A stretch of 17,614 nt of DNA. Source: a bacterium (GTDB lineage Bacteria; Chloroflexota; Dormibacteria; Aeolococcales; Bog-877). The position numbers were made by a program, and so were the translations under genes. This document shows, piece after piece, positions 1 to 7,162 of the stretch. Where the stretch lies: positions 1 to 17,614 of the forward strand of contig JAKBTP010000102.1 of assembly GCA_021844355.1 (NCBI GenBank). The letters run 5' to 3'. A model generated the notes under the pieces. It was not told where the DNA came from. It was given only the letters and a program-made list of their open reading frames with translations, and did not search any database. Within the stretch, counting starts at the first letter, position 1. The number at the start of each line of letters is the position of its first letter.

Positions 1-2
1 CG

Positions 3-728
3 CTCCTCTACCTGGTGGTCCGCCACGGCCGCCTTCCCCTGCGCGACCTGGCGGTCCTGGGACTGGCGCTCCTGGTCACCCTGCAGTCGGTGCGCAACCT
101 GGTCATCCTGGTGGTGGCCGGCGCTCCCTGGTGGATCGTCCTCGCGGACCAGCTGCGGCAGCGGCTGGCGCGGCGCTGGCGGCTCCGGCTGCGCGCGACC
201 CAGCCGCGCCCGGCGGCGCTGCTGGAGCTGGTCTTCCTCCTGGGGCTCCTGGGGGCGGTCGTCGGGCAGGCGGCGGTGGAGTCCACCCCCGCGCTGGCCT
301 CCAGCACCTACCGCGGGACCTTCCCGGTGTGCGCCGCGGCCTGGCTCAAGCGGGCCCCCGCGGGGATCAAGATCTTCAACGTATACGGGGATGGGGGCTT
401 TCTCGCCTACGAGCTGCCCCAGGACAAGGTGTACATCTTCGGGGACGCGGCGCTCATGGGCTCGCAGGCCCTGCTGCGCTACGCCTCCATCGTGGATCTG
501 GCCCCCGGGTGGTTGCAGCGGCTGGACTCAAGCCCGAGCCAGCTGGTCCTTTACCAGCGCGGCCAGCCCTTCACCGACGCCCTGCAGCGGGAGGACGGGT
601 GGACCGTGGTGTACCGGGATCCCCTGTTCGAGGCGCTCGTGCGCAGCGGATCCTCGCTCCAGCGGGAGCTGCCGCTCCAGCCCACGGCGGGGGGCTGGCG
701 GGGGATGGGCCTTCCCTCCTGCTCGTGA
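3..728 (+). CDS. Polytopic membrane protein, 3' end only (glycosyltransferase-like family)
   Basis: The reading frame is open from the window edge, with LLYL encoded before the first in-window GTG at 15, so this is the C-terminal part of a longer protein. Two hydrophobic stretches come first (about residues 12-46 and 70-85 counted from the GTG), then a soluble tail. The tail contains a GIKIFNVYGDGGFLAYELP segment, a further 'YIFGDA' element, and a closing 'GWTVVYRDPLFEALV' block. This tail architecture is familiar from large membrane proteins of Chloroflexota and Actinobacteriota usually annotated as hypothetical or glycosyltransferase-like; the reaction is unknown. The gene at 4132-5589 on the other strand looks like a diverged member of the same family. 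The stop is 6 bases from the stop of the convergent gene. The family call rests on recalled patterns, so function stays open. Confidence 0.75.
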   Translation, partial: LLYLVVRHGRLPLRDLAVLGLALLVTLQSVRNLVILVVAGAPWWIVLADQLRQRLARRWRLRLRATQPRPAALLELVFLLGLLGAVVGQAAVESTPALASSTYRGTFPVCAAAWLKRAPAGIKIFNVYGDGGFLAYELPQDKVYIFGDAALMGSQALLRYASIVDLAPGWLQRLDSSPSQLVLYQRGQPFTDALQREDGWTVVYRDPLFEALVRSGSSLQRELPLQPTAGGWRGMGLPSCS

Positions 729-734
729 GCGGTC

Positions 735-2507
735 TCAGCCGCCCGGCTCCAGCCAGACGGCCGCCCCCTCCACCAGTTCCGGGGAGCGGCCCAGGATCGC
801 CCGCAGCTCCTCTTCCTCCGCCGCGAACTGGACTGAGGGCATGAGGACCAGCGCCCGGACCCCGAGCCGGCGGAGCTGGAGCCGGACCGAGGCGGCCGAG
901 ACCCCAGCCGGGCGGACGTCGCCCGAGCTGAGGGCAGTCGCCAGGTTGGCCAGCGGCGAGGGGCTCAGATAGTCGGTGAGCACCCCGCCGGGACCGGGTC
1001 GGAGGAGATAGCCGAAGGGCTGGGAGTAGTGGAAGCCCTGCTCGGCCTGCCAGTACATCGCCAGCCCGTGGTTCTCCCTGGTGGTGATGGGGATGGTCAG
1101 CACCGAGGCCCCGGTGGGCAGTGCCGTGAAAGCGGTCGAGCTGAGGACCCGGGGCGTGTACACGGGGAACCCGGCGATGCCGGTCATCAACCCGGAGCTG
1201 GGGAGCAGGGGGAGGGCGGCCACCGCCAGGACAAGCGCCCGCGTCCGGATCGCGAAGCGCTCCATGACCCCGTCCCAGCCGGCGGCCAGAAGGCACGCCA
1301 CCCCAGCCACCACGAAGATCGTGAGCCGGCTGGGCACCGCCTTCCCCAGAAGGGGCAGATGCTCGAACAGGAGCCAGGGAAGCGGGACCCGGGTCACCAC
1401 CCCGGCCACGTGCAGGTGGCCGCCCAGGGAGAGCAGTCCGGCCACCCCGGCCAGCCCCGCTCCCAGGCGGGCCAGGGGCACCGCTCGCAGCCGCCAGGCG
1501 GCCAGACCCGCCAGCACGAGGAGGGGAAGCCCGAGGTAGGCGTCCGTCTCCAGCAGCTCCCCGGTGTAGCGCAGGCTGAGCGCACCGGCAGGGCCGATGC
1601 CCATGAGCTGAGCGTATCCGGGAACCACCCACTCGAGGAGGTCCACCACGTTGGCGGAGGGGGACACCACGGTGGGGCGGCTGAGCGGCACCCCGGAGGT
1701 GATCTGAGAGATGAGCGGGTAGGCCATGAGGGCTCCAAACACCGCGAGGGCGACGGCCCCGACCGGCCAGAGCCGGCGCAGGGGCGGCAGCCCCCGGCCA
1801 AGGATCCCCCGAGAGTTCAGGACCAGGAGGAGCGCCGCCATCAGCAGGGTGGTGGCCAGCAGCTCCTTGCTCACCCAGTACTGCAGGACGGCCCACAGGC
1901 CCAGGACCACCCCCCATCGGATGGCGTGCCGCCCGTCCCGGGCGGCACGCCAGGCGTGCTCCCCCGCCCACCAGCCCAGCGGCAGGGTCGCGGTCGACAC
2001 CCAGGTGAGATGGCCCGCGGCCAGCTCGGAGAGGGCGAACGGGCTGAAGCCGAAGAGCAGGCCGCCCAGCCAGGCCGAGCTGGCGTGGCGGACGTGGGGG
2101 CGTAGCTGCCAGGCCATGGCGCTCGCGGCCGCCGCCATCATCAGGACGTAGATCAGGTCCATCGCCGCCGCCGCCGGGAGCAGCCGGAAGACCGGCCAGG
2201 CCAGAAGCGCCAGCACGAGGTCGGCGTTGTTCCAGAGCAGGCTCACGGTGCTGGGGTGGGTGGCGATGGAGGTCTGGAACGGGTTGAGCCCGTGCGAGAT
2301 GGCGTAGGGGAACCAGTTGAGGAACCACAGGTGCATCGCGGTGTCGGCGCCATACCCCAGGAGCCGGGGCTGGCGGCCGAGCCAGAGGGGCAGGGTGAGG
2401 AGCAGTGCCGCCAGCAGGTAGCTGATGGGCATCGCCAGCTGCCAGCGGGGTCGAGCCGCGGCCATGGAGCGCAGCGCAGATCTTCCGGCCGGGGGACGGG
2501 CGACCAC
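735..2507 (-). CDS. GT-C-like polytopic membrane glycosyltransferase
   Basis: A 590-residue protein dominated by about ten or more hydrophobic segments. After the first membrane segment (about 27-43) comes an outward-facing loop with 'GYGADTAMHLWFLNW' (Asp55), then 'HGLNPFQTS', 'THPSTVSLLWNNADLVL' (Asp96) and 'LLFGFSPFALSELAAGHLTW'. This order matches a large actinobacterial family of GT-C-fold membrane proteins, in which an acidic residue in the first outer loop is the usual catalytic candidate. Such enzymes normally use polyprenyl-phosphate sugars on the outer membrane face; substrate and acceptor cannot be read here. The soluble C-terminus (about 470-590) carries no motif I recognise. The GTG at 2507 is the most upstream start; ATG at 2465 also fits and leaves the first membrane helix intact. 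An AGGAGG at about 2527-2532 has no start codon at a normal distance. It may have its own promoter, since the VKOR gene ends 118 bases upstream. Confidence 0.8.
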   Translation of the reverse strand: MVARPPAGRSALRSMAAARPRWQLAMPISYLLAALLLTLPLWLGRQPRLLGYGADTAMHLWFLNWFPYAISHGLNPFQTSIATHPSTVSLLWNNADLVLALLAWPVFRLLPAAAAMDLIYVLMMAAAASAMAWQLRPHVRHASSAWLGGLLFGFSPFALSELAAGHLTWVSTATLPLGWWAGEHAWRAARDGRHAIRWGVVLGLWAVLQYWVSKELLATTLLMAALLLVLNSRGILGRGLPPLRRLWPVGAVALAVFGALMAYPLISQITSGVPLSRPTVVSPSANVVDLLEWVVPGYAQLMGIGPAGALSLRYTGELLETDAYLGLPLLVLAGLAAWRLRAVPLARLGAGLAGVAGLLSLGGHLHVAGVVTRVPLPWLLFEHLPLLGKAVPSRLTIFVVAGVACLLAAGWDGVMERFAIRTRALVLAVAALPLLPSSGLMTGIAGFPVYTPRVLSSTAFTALPTGASVLTIPITTRENHGLAMYWQAEQGFHYSQPFGYLLRPGPGGVLTDYLSPSPLANLATALSSGDVRPAGVSAASVRLQLRRLGVRALVLMPSVQFAAEEEELRAILGRSPELVEGAAVWLEPGG

Positions 2508-2563
2508 GTCGGGGAGGATCGCAGGGCCTCCTGGGAAGGTGGATGCGGAGTGGCGGCTCGGAG

Positions 2564-2569
2564 AGTCTA
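2564..2569 (-). promoter_or_regulatory. Candidate -10 element (TAGACT)
   Basis: On the minus strand TAGACT fits the TANNNT pattern in the 118-base gap between the VKOR stop and the GT-C-like gene. No -35 hexamer resembling TTGACA sits 16-18 bases upstream. It would give a leader of about 50 bases to the GTG at 2507. The short motif alone is weak evidence. Confidence 0.25.
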
Positions 2570-2611
2570 GGATGCCGACCGCCAGCCCCGGGTGACAGCG
2601 CGGTAGCGATT

Positions 2612-2625
2612 CCCTCAGCGGAGGG
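2612..2625 (-). terminator. Weak hairpin just after the VKOR gene
   Basis: CCCTC-CGCT-GAGGG forms a perfect 5-bp stem with a 4-base loop directly after the VKOR stop codon. No T-run follows, so this could be a weak terminator or a 3'-end stabiliser. In such GC-rich DNA, stems of this size also arise by chance. Confidence 0.3.
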
Positions 2626-3099
2626 TCAGTAGGAGGGGGACTGGTCCTCAGGCGGGCGCATCCGCCAGGCGGTGGTGAGCAGCATCACGAGGATGTCCAG
2701 GTGGACTAAGGTGCACCAGAGGCAGATGGCCTTCAGCTCCACCAGCTCCACGAAGACCAGGTAGAAGACCGAAAGGAGTCCGAGGCAGGCCCAGGCGAAG
2801 TGAGCCCGGCGCACCTCCAACCGGCCGGGCCGGAGCAGCTGGGCCACGGCCAGCGTCAGGGCCACAATGAAGAAGGCCAGCCCGGGTACGGTGATGGGGA
2901 TGGAGGTGCCAGGCACCACCGAGAACTGGCTGGTCACCACCTTGTCGCAGTTGACGATCCCGGTGGAGACGCAGACCGGGGCCACCTTGGCGTAGTGGAC
3001 CACCGTCAGATAGCTGGCATCCCCGATCCCCAGGAGCGCCAGGGCCGTGAGCCAGATGGCTCCCCCCCTTCCCGGCGTGGGCTCCTCCGACCTCTCCAC
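2626..3099 (-). CDS. VKOR-family membrane thiol oxidoreductase
   Basis: A 157-residue membrane protein of the bacterial vitamin K epoxide reductase family. In bacteria these replace DsbB: they reoxidise a thioredoxin-fold thiol oxidase and pass electrons to quinone, driving disulfide formation outside the cytoplasm. All four functional cysteines are visible: the loop pair Cys43 and Cys51 (in 'NCDKVVTS') and the CxxC active site Cys126-Leu-Trp-Cys129. Four hydrophobic segments lie at about 15-35, 66-89, 100-121 and 127-147. The length fits a stand-alone VKOR domain with no fused thioredoxin domain, so a separate partner is expected, and the gene upstream (3156-4082) encodes one. The GTG at 3099 has no clear ribosome binding site, but no other start precedes the first helix. 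A 56-base gap with a 7-bp hairpin separates the two genes. Confidence 0.9.
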   Translation of the reverse strand: MERSEEPTPGRGGAIWLTALALLGIGDASYLTVVHYAKVAPVCVSTGIVNCDKVVTSQFSVVPGTSIPITVPGLAFFIVALTLAVAQLLRPGRLEVRRAHFAWACLGLLSVFYLVFVELVELKAICLWCTLVHLDILVMLLTTAWRMRPPEDQSPSY

Positions 3100-3117
3100 C
3101 CCGGGAGCGCCGGCGCC

Positions 3118-3138
3118 CGCCGGGGGTGTGACCCGGCG
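3118..3138 (-). other. Intercistronic hairpin between DUF929 and VKOR genes
   Basis: A perfect 7-bp stem (CGCCGGG/CCCGGCG) with a 7-base loop occupies much of the 56-base gap between the two thiol-redox genes. No T-run follows. It could tune the ratio of the two proteins by attenuation or RNA stability, but a chance GC-rich stem is possible. Confidence 0.35.
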
Positions 3139-3155
3139 ACGGGCCCTGGCGCTGC

Positions 3156-4082
3156 TCAGAGGCCCGCCTCCAGCTGGCGCACCAGCGGGCGGTCGCAGAC
3201 CGAGCCGGGGCGGTTGCCGGTTATGGAGCAGATGGCGGCGGTGTCGTAGTTGACCCCGCCGAGGATCATCTTGGCCGGGGTCGAGCTGGTCTTGGCAATC
3301 AGGCTGGCGATCTGCTGCCAGTCATAGCCCTCCAGGCCGGGAGGGCCGGGTGACGTGCTCTCCGAGCCCACCTGGGCGATCTTGCCGCCGAAGTCGACGA
3401 AGGGGAACCCGCTCTGGCCGACCTGGGTGAACAGGGTGGCCTCCTGGGCGGTGAGGCGCTGAAAGGGCGTGTACCCGTTGGTGGAGCTCTTGTCGGGGAC
3501 GTTGCTGTACAGCTCCCGGGCGACGAAGGTGAGGTAGGGGCTGCTGTAGGTGACTCCATGGGCGAAGGTGAACGTGGCGATGTTGGTGCCCGCGGGATCG
3601 GTGGCCGAGCCGCGGATGATCTTCAGGTTGTGGAAGCTCCCGAACTCGCTCAGCGCCCCGATCAGGGACCAGCGCTCCAGCGCACAGTAGGGGCAGTACT
3701 CGGCCCCCACGTACAGCACCTCGGGCTTGCCCTGGCTGGTAAGGGTGGTCGGGGAGGGCACCGCGGCCGGTGGGAAGTTGATATCCCCCTTGCCCACCTT
3801 GTTCAGGTTGGCTGTGGGGATGTGGGTAACCGCGCTCACCACCTGGGCCGGTGCGGGAAGAACCTGGGTGTCCTGGGTGGTGGGCTGAGCGGAGAGGTCG
3901 GCGACCACGATCACCACCACGAAGACCGCCACCACGGCCCCGATGGCGGCGAACAGCCCCCAGGGCCGGCGGCTGGAGCTCTTCTGCCGGCGGTATTGCG
4001 GGCTGCGGGTGGATCCCCTCCCGTTGCCACCCCCGACGGAGCCCCGAGCCTGCCGGCGCTCCGCCATCGACTTCTTGGACAT
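3156..4082 (-). CDS. Membrane-anchored DUF929 thioredoxin-fold protein
   Basis: A 308-residue protein. A basic N-terminus is followed by one membrane anchor (about 41-61), a Pro/Thr-rich linker, then a DUF929 domain facing outward. The domain opens with 'VLYVGAEYCPYCALERW', which gives a CPYC redox motif at Cys130/Cys133 as in thioredoxin-fold oxidases. A second pair near the C-terminus (Cys285, Cys296) is also typical of the family and may form a structural disulfide. DUF929 is known from archaea such as Sulfolobus and some bacteria and has no firmly assigned role. The VKOR gene directly downstream argues that this is its DsbA-like partner (inference). ATG at 4082 is chosen because GGAGGT lies 4 bases before it; a TTG at 4100 would add six residues but has no such site. 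The upstream membrane protein gene ends 49 bases away. Confidence 0.88.
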   Translation of the reverse strand: MSKKSMAERRQARGSVGGGNGRGSTRSPQYRRQKSSSRRPWGLFAAIGAVVAVFVVVIVVADLSAQPTTQDTQVLPAPAQVVSAVTHIPTANLNKVGKGDINFPPAAVPSPTTLTSQGKPEVLYVGAEYCPYCALERWSLIGALSEFGSFHNLKIIRGSATDPAGTNIATFTFAHGVTYSSPYLTFVARELYSNVPDKSSTNGYTPFQRLTAQEATLFTQVGQSGFPFVDFGGKIAQVGSESTSPGPPGLEGYDWQQIASLIAKTSSTPAKMILGGVNYDTAAICSITGNRPGSVCDRPLVRQLEAGL

Positions 4083-4131
4083 CTGTACCTCCGGCGCCAA
4101 CCCGACCGGCCGCCAGGATACGGGCCAGACC

Positions 4132-5589
4132 TTAGAGCCCGCTCCGAGGAGGGGTCAGGACCACCACCAGCTGATCACGATACCGGGTCCGCCAGCCCTC
4201 GGCATGGAGGAAAGCCACGCCGGGGTTGGCGGGCGGCAGGACGGCCAGCCGCACCCTGTACGAAGAGAGCAGGGCCAGGGTTCCCGACGTCAGCTGGGAG
4301 AGCCGGTGGCAGGCCGCCATCCGGGCCCCCCCCGCCGCCATCTGGTCGGTGACGCACAGCAGTCGGCGGCCCGCTGGGAAGTCCGCCGCCAGGTAGTCGC
4401 CCAGCTCCGGGGTGGAGTACCAAACCCCGCCCGCGCCGCGGAGGAAGGCCGCGGCCGAGGGGGGCGGCGCCATGGCGGCCGCCCCGCCGCCGAGGCGGAC
4501 GGCCGAGACCCCCAGGCCAAAGGCGGCCAGGAGCGGAAGGCAGAGCGCGAGGGCGGCGGTCTTGGACGGGGCCCCGCGCCTCTCCGGAAGGCGGGTGGAC
4601 TGGAGGAGCGCGGGCACCTGGATGCCGATCACCGCCACCAGGAGAGGGAGGTAGAAGGCCCACAGCAGCGAGGCCGCGGCGGCCAGCAGGCCGATCAGGG
4701 CGTCACCCGAGCCCAGCCGGCGGCCCGCCAGCAGGTAGGCGGCCAGGAGCAGAAGGGCCGCCAGTTCCACCACTCTCATCGACCAGGGGTGGAAGTTGGG
4801 GCTGGACCAGAGGGCGAGGAGCGGGTGCTCGCCACCCTGTCCCAGGCTGAGAGGCAGGGCGGAGTAGATGCCCGGTCCGCGCGGGTTGACCATGACGGCG
4901 AACGCGCCGGCCGGGGCCAGGAGCCAGGGGAGCCGGCCCCCTGGCGGCTGCGGACCGAACCGGTCGGCGGCGGAGACGAGAAGAAGGGCCGGCGGCACCA
5001 GCACCGCGGCCGACTCCAGATTGGCCCAGAGCAGGCAGAGGCCGACCAGGGCGGCCAGGGCCCAGCGCCGCCCGCGCCTGAACTCCGCGAGGAGGAGCAG
5101 AGCTGTGGCTCCGAGCAGCGCCAGCCAGTAGGTGGAGGTCGTGGCGGGAAGCTGGCTCAGCGCCGCCAGCGCCACGCCGCCGCCCAGCGCCACGGCCAGG
5201 GGATGGGCGTGGCCCCGCCACCCGGATACGGCGAGCAGGAGGCCGAAGGCCGAGCCCAGCAGCACCGTCAGCCCCACCAGGCCACCAGCCCCCGCCAGAT
5301 GGTGCGAGCCCAGGGAGAGGAGCGCAGCCAGCCAGGAGCGGAGATCGAGCTCACCCGAGGGGACGGCCATGAAGGAGGCTCCCGCACGCCGCAGGACCTC
5401 CTGGCCGATGGCCAACTGCAAATAGTCCGGGGCAGCGGGCTGGCGCCACCCCGCGGCGGCCCCACCGAGGGTGAGGGCGGCCGCGGCCCCGAGCCTCCAG
5501 CTCCCGGTGCCGCAGCCGTCAAGTAGCAGAAGGGCCCGGCGCCGGGCCGACGCCACGAGCGGGTGGGGCGCTGGGAGGCGGTCGGTCAA
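4132..5589 (-). CDS. Polytopic membrane protein, paralogue of the 3-728 gene family
   Basis: A 485-residue protein with about ten hydrophobic segments. The central part, with 'LLWANLESAAVL', 'VMVNPRGPGIYSALP' and 'LWSSPNFHPW', resembles the glycosyltransferase-like membrane family to which the gene at 3-728 belongs. The C-terminal soluble tail aligns loosely with that gene's tail ('LGDYLAADFP' against 'GGFLAYELP', 'GWRTRYRDQLVVVL' against 'GWTVVYRDPLFEALV'). It has lost the usual Asn-x-Tyr-x-x-Gly-Gly motif, so activity may differ. The start is uncertain. TTG at 5589 overlaps the GT2 stop (TTGA) and suggests coupled translation; GTG at 5556 is an alternative. The frame stays open far upstream through the GT2 and WecG-like genes, but that part is an out-of-frame shadow. 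It is probably co-transcribed with the GT2 and WecG-like genes. Confidence 0.78.
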   Translation of the reverse strand: MTDRLPAPHPLVASARRRALLLLDGCGTGSWRLGAAAALTLGGAAAGWRQPAAPDYLQLAIGQEVLRRAGASFMAVPSGELDLRSWLAALLSLGSHHLAGAGGLVGLTVLLGSAFGLLLAVSGWRGHAHPLAVALGGGVALAALSQLPATTSTYWLALLGATALLLLAEFRRGRRWALAALVGLCLLWANLESAAVLVPPALLLVSAADRFGPQPPGGRLPWLLAPAGAFAVMVNPRGPGIYSALPLSLGQGGEHPLLALWSSPNFHPWSMRVVELAALLLLAAYLLAGRRLGSGDALIGLLAAAASLLWAFYLPLLVAVIGIQVPALLQSTRLPERRGAPSKTAALALCLPLLAAFGLGVSAVRLGGGAAAMAPPPSAAAFLRGAGGVWYSTPELGDYLAADFPAGRRLLCVTDQMAAGGARMAACHRLSQLTSGTLALLSSYRVRLAVLPPANPGVAFLHAEGWRTRYRDQLVVVLTPPRSGL

Positions 5590-6332
5590 GGGTGGGAAGG
5601 GGCGGCCGCCAGCCGTCTGCGGCAGCTCCGGAGGCGGCGCAGCTCCAGCAGCATCCGGCCGCCGTCCCGGAGCGAGCTCACCCGGGTGCCCTCGGAGTTG
5701 CGCCAGCGGACCCCCACCTCGGCCACCCGGATCCCCCGGACCCGGGCCCGCAGCAGCACCTCGGCGTCGAAGCCGAAGCCCAGGCAGTCGAGGTCGGAGA
5801 AGCAGGTGAGGGCCGCATCCGCGGTGAAGAGCTTGAAGCCACACTGGGTGTCGTGCAGCCCGGGGAGGGCGGCGAGGCGCAGCAGGCGGTTGTAGGTCTT
5901 GCCCATGAGTTCGCGGTGAGCGGGCTGGTGGACCTCGACCCTGGAGCCGCGAACGGCCCTCGAGCCGATGGCGATCCCCGCCCCAGCCTCTATCTCCGCC
6001 TCCAGCTTCTGCAGCTCGGTTATCGGAGTGGAGAGGTCCGCGTCGGTGAAGAGCCGCCGGCGGCCCACCGCCCGGAGCATCCCCTCCCGGACCGCCGCCC
6101 CCTTCCCCTGGTTGCGGGGAAGCCGCAGGAGCCGCAGCTCGGGCCAGCCGGCTGAGGCGGCGGTGACCAGGGCGGCGGTGCCGTCCGCGCTCCCGTCGTC
6201 CACCACCAAGAGCTCGTATCCGCCGGGCGCGCCACCCAGGTAGCGGCGCAGCTCGACGAGAGACGCCGGCAGGCGATCCTCCTCGTTGTAGGCGGGGACT
6301 ACGACCGAGAGCCGCACCGCGGAGCTGATCAT
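5586..6332 (-). CDS. GT2 glycosyltransferase, polyprenyl-phosphate glucose/mannose synthase-like
   Basis: A 248-residue GT-A-fold enzyme of family GT2. It resembles dolichyl-phosphate beta-glucosyltransferase (ALG5) and DPM1-type synthases, which move a sugar from a nucleotide donor to a polyprenyl phosphate on the inner membrane face. Visible elements are 'LSVVVPAYNEEDR' at the N-terminus, 'VVDDGSADGT' (44-52), 'RNQGKGAAVREG' (73-84), the metal-binding 'FTDADLSTP' (Asp97, Asp99), 'IGSRAV' (122-127), 'QCGFKLF' (163-169) and 'FDAEVL' (188-193). No C-terminal membrane segments are present, as in the short ALG5-like enzymes. ATG at 6332 is chosen over an upstream in-frame start because it makes a 4-base ATGA overlap with the WecG-like gene and begins right at the conserved domain. 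The nearby GT-C-like proteins could use its product; the sugar is not readable. Confidence 0.9.
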   Translation of the reverse strand: MISSAVRLSVVVPAYNEEDRLPASLVELRRYLGGAPGGYELLVVDDGSADGTAALVTAASAGWPELRLLRLPRNQGKGAAVREGMLRAVGRRRLFTDADLSTPITELQKLEAEIEAGAGIAIGSRAVRGSRVEVHQPAHRELMGKTYNRLLRLAALPGLHDTQCGFKLFTADAALTCFSDLDCLGFGFDAEVLLRARVRGIRVAEVGVRWRNSEGTRVSSLRDGGRMLLELRRLRSCRRRLAAAPSHP

Positions 6333-7087
6333 CCCCGGGGCTCCCGCAGAACTCGCCAGAAGAACACCGACCCCCGCGCCATCCGGGCCAGACGCCAGGG
6401 CTGGCGCAGGAGCCGCCAGCTCCACTCAAGCCCGGCCCGCCGGAGGGGCGCGGGCGCCCGGCGCACCCGCCCCGAGAGATAGTCCAGCGATCCGCCCACC
6501 CCGATGCCCACCCGGCAGCCGCTGTCCGCGAGGTGGCGGCCGAGCCAGAGGTCCTGCCTGGGCACCCCGAGCGCCACCGCCACCACGCTCGCCCCGGAGG
6601 CCCGGACGCGTTCCGCCGCCTCCTCGAGCTCCTCGGGGCGCGGACTGAGGGCCCCGGCCAGCTCAAGACCAGGGGCCAGCTGCCGAAGCCGCGCGTAGGC
6701 GGCCTCGGCTACGCCCTCGCGGCCACCGAGGAGGAAGACAGACCGGCCCATCTGGGCGCACAGGGCGCACAGGTCGACGAGGAAGTCGGCGCCCGGAATC
6801 CGCTCAGGCAGGCGGCTGCCCATCCTCCTCACCGCCCAGGAGATCCCGGAGCCGTCGGCCAGCACCAGGCCCGCCCGCCCGATGGTCTCCGCCAGCTCGG
6901 GGGCCCGGCCAGCCCAGACCACCATCTCGGGATTGAGGGTCACCACCTGCAGGGGCCCTTCCAGCCCGAGGATGGCCGCGCGGCAGCGGGCGAGGGCGGC
7001 CTCGCGGGTCGTGAGGTCCACCGGGACTCCGAGCAGCGACAGGCGAGGGGTGACCGGAGCCACTCCCGCCGCGGGGGCCTGGGGCAC
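6329..7087 (-). CDS. WecG/TagA/CpsF family glycosyltransferase (GT26)
   Basis: A 252-residue protein covering the full GT26 domain. Known members add ManNAc or ManNAcA (or another hexose) to polyprenyl-diphosphate-GlcNAc, as in teichoic acid linkage unit (TagA), enterobacterial common antigen (WecG) and capsule synthesis. The family signature is complete: 'TLNPEMV' (50-56), 'ADGSGISWA' (77-85), 'ERIPGADF' (95-102), 'GVPRQDLWL' (174-182), 'GVGGSLDYLSG' (196-206) and 'APAPLRRAGLEW' (211-222). The basic, aromatic C-terminal tail is typical of membrane association. The GTG start at 7087 has no ribosome binding site but lies exactly 6 bases after a TAAACT element, which suggests a leaderless transcript. 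A GTG eight codons further in is an alternative. The GT2 gene overlaps the end by 4 bases. The WecA-like gene at the right edge could supply its lipid-linked substrate. Confidence 0.92.
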   Translation of the reverse strand: MPQAPAAGVAPVTPRLSLLGVPVDLTTREAALARCRAAILGLEGPLQVVTLNPEMVVWAGRAPELAETIGRAGLVLADGSGISWAVRRMGSRLPERIPGADFLVDLCALCAQMGRSVFLLGGREGVAEAAYARLRQLAPGLELAGALSPRPEELEEAAERVRASGASVVAVALGVPRQDLWLGRHLADSGCRVGIGVGGSLDYLSGRVRRAPAPLRRAGLEWSWRLLRQPWRLARMARGSVFFWRVLREPRG

Positions 7088-7093
7088 GCCTGA

Positions 7094-7099
7094 AGTTTA
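7094..7099 (-). promoter_or_regulatory. Candidate -10 element (TAAACT) for a leaderless WecG-like transcript
   Basis: TAAACT on the minus strand is followed by six bases (TCAGGC) and then the GTG start at 7087. This spacing puts the transcription start at or next to the start codon, and no ribosome binding site is present. The same layout (TACACT, six bases, GTG) precedes the GT4 gene at 14230. No -35 element is seen. Confidence 0.4.
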
Positions 7100-7118
7100 G
7101 GCCGGGGCGGTCCGGCTC

Positions 7119-7140
7119 ACGGCCGCGGTTCCGCGACCGT
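7119..7140 (-). terminator. Strong hairpin after atpC
   Basis: Twenty-two bases after the atpC stop, ACGGTCGCG-GAAC-CGCGGCCGT forms a 9-bp stem with one G-U pair and a 4-base loop. No T-run follows. It marks the natural end of the ATP synthase operon, either as an actinobacterial-style terminator without a T-run or as a 3'-end stabiliser. A candidate promoter for the next gene follows it, which supports a transcription boundary here. Confidence 0.45.
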
Positions 7141-7162
7141 TACAGCGCCGCTTCCAGCTGTG

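Noticed and set aside
571..2328. A 585-codon minus-strand frame overlapping the GT-C-like gene
   Set aside because: Its translation is Pro/Gly/Arg-rich with no hydrophobic pattern. The overlapping 735-2507 frame has clear membrane segments and family motifs.
5590..6666. N-terminal extension of the 4132-5589 gene up to 6666, giving an apparent 844-residue protein
   Set aside because: This part is low-complexity Gly/Arg/Pro sequence lying out of frame over the GT2 and WecG-like genes, whose proteins are well conserved.
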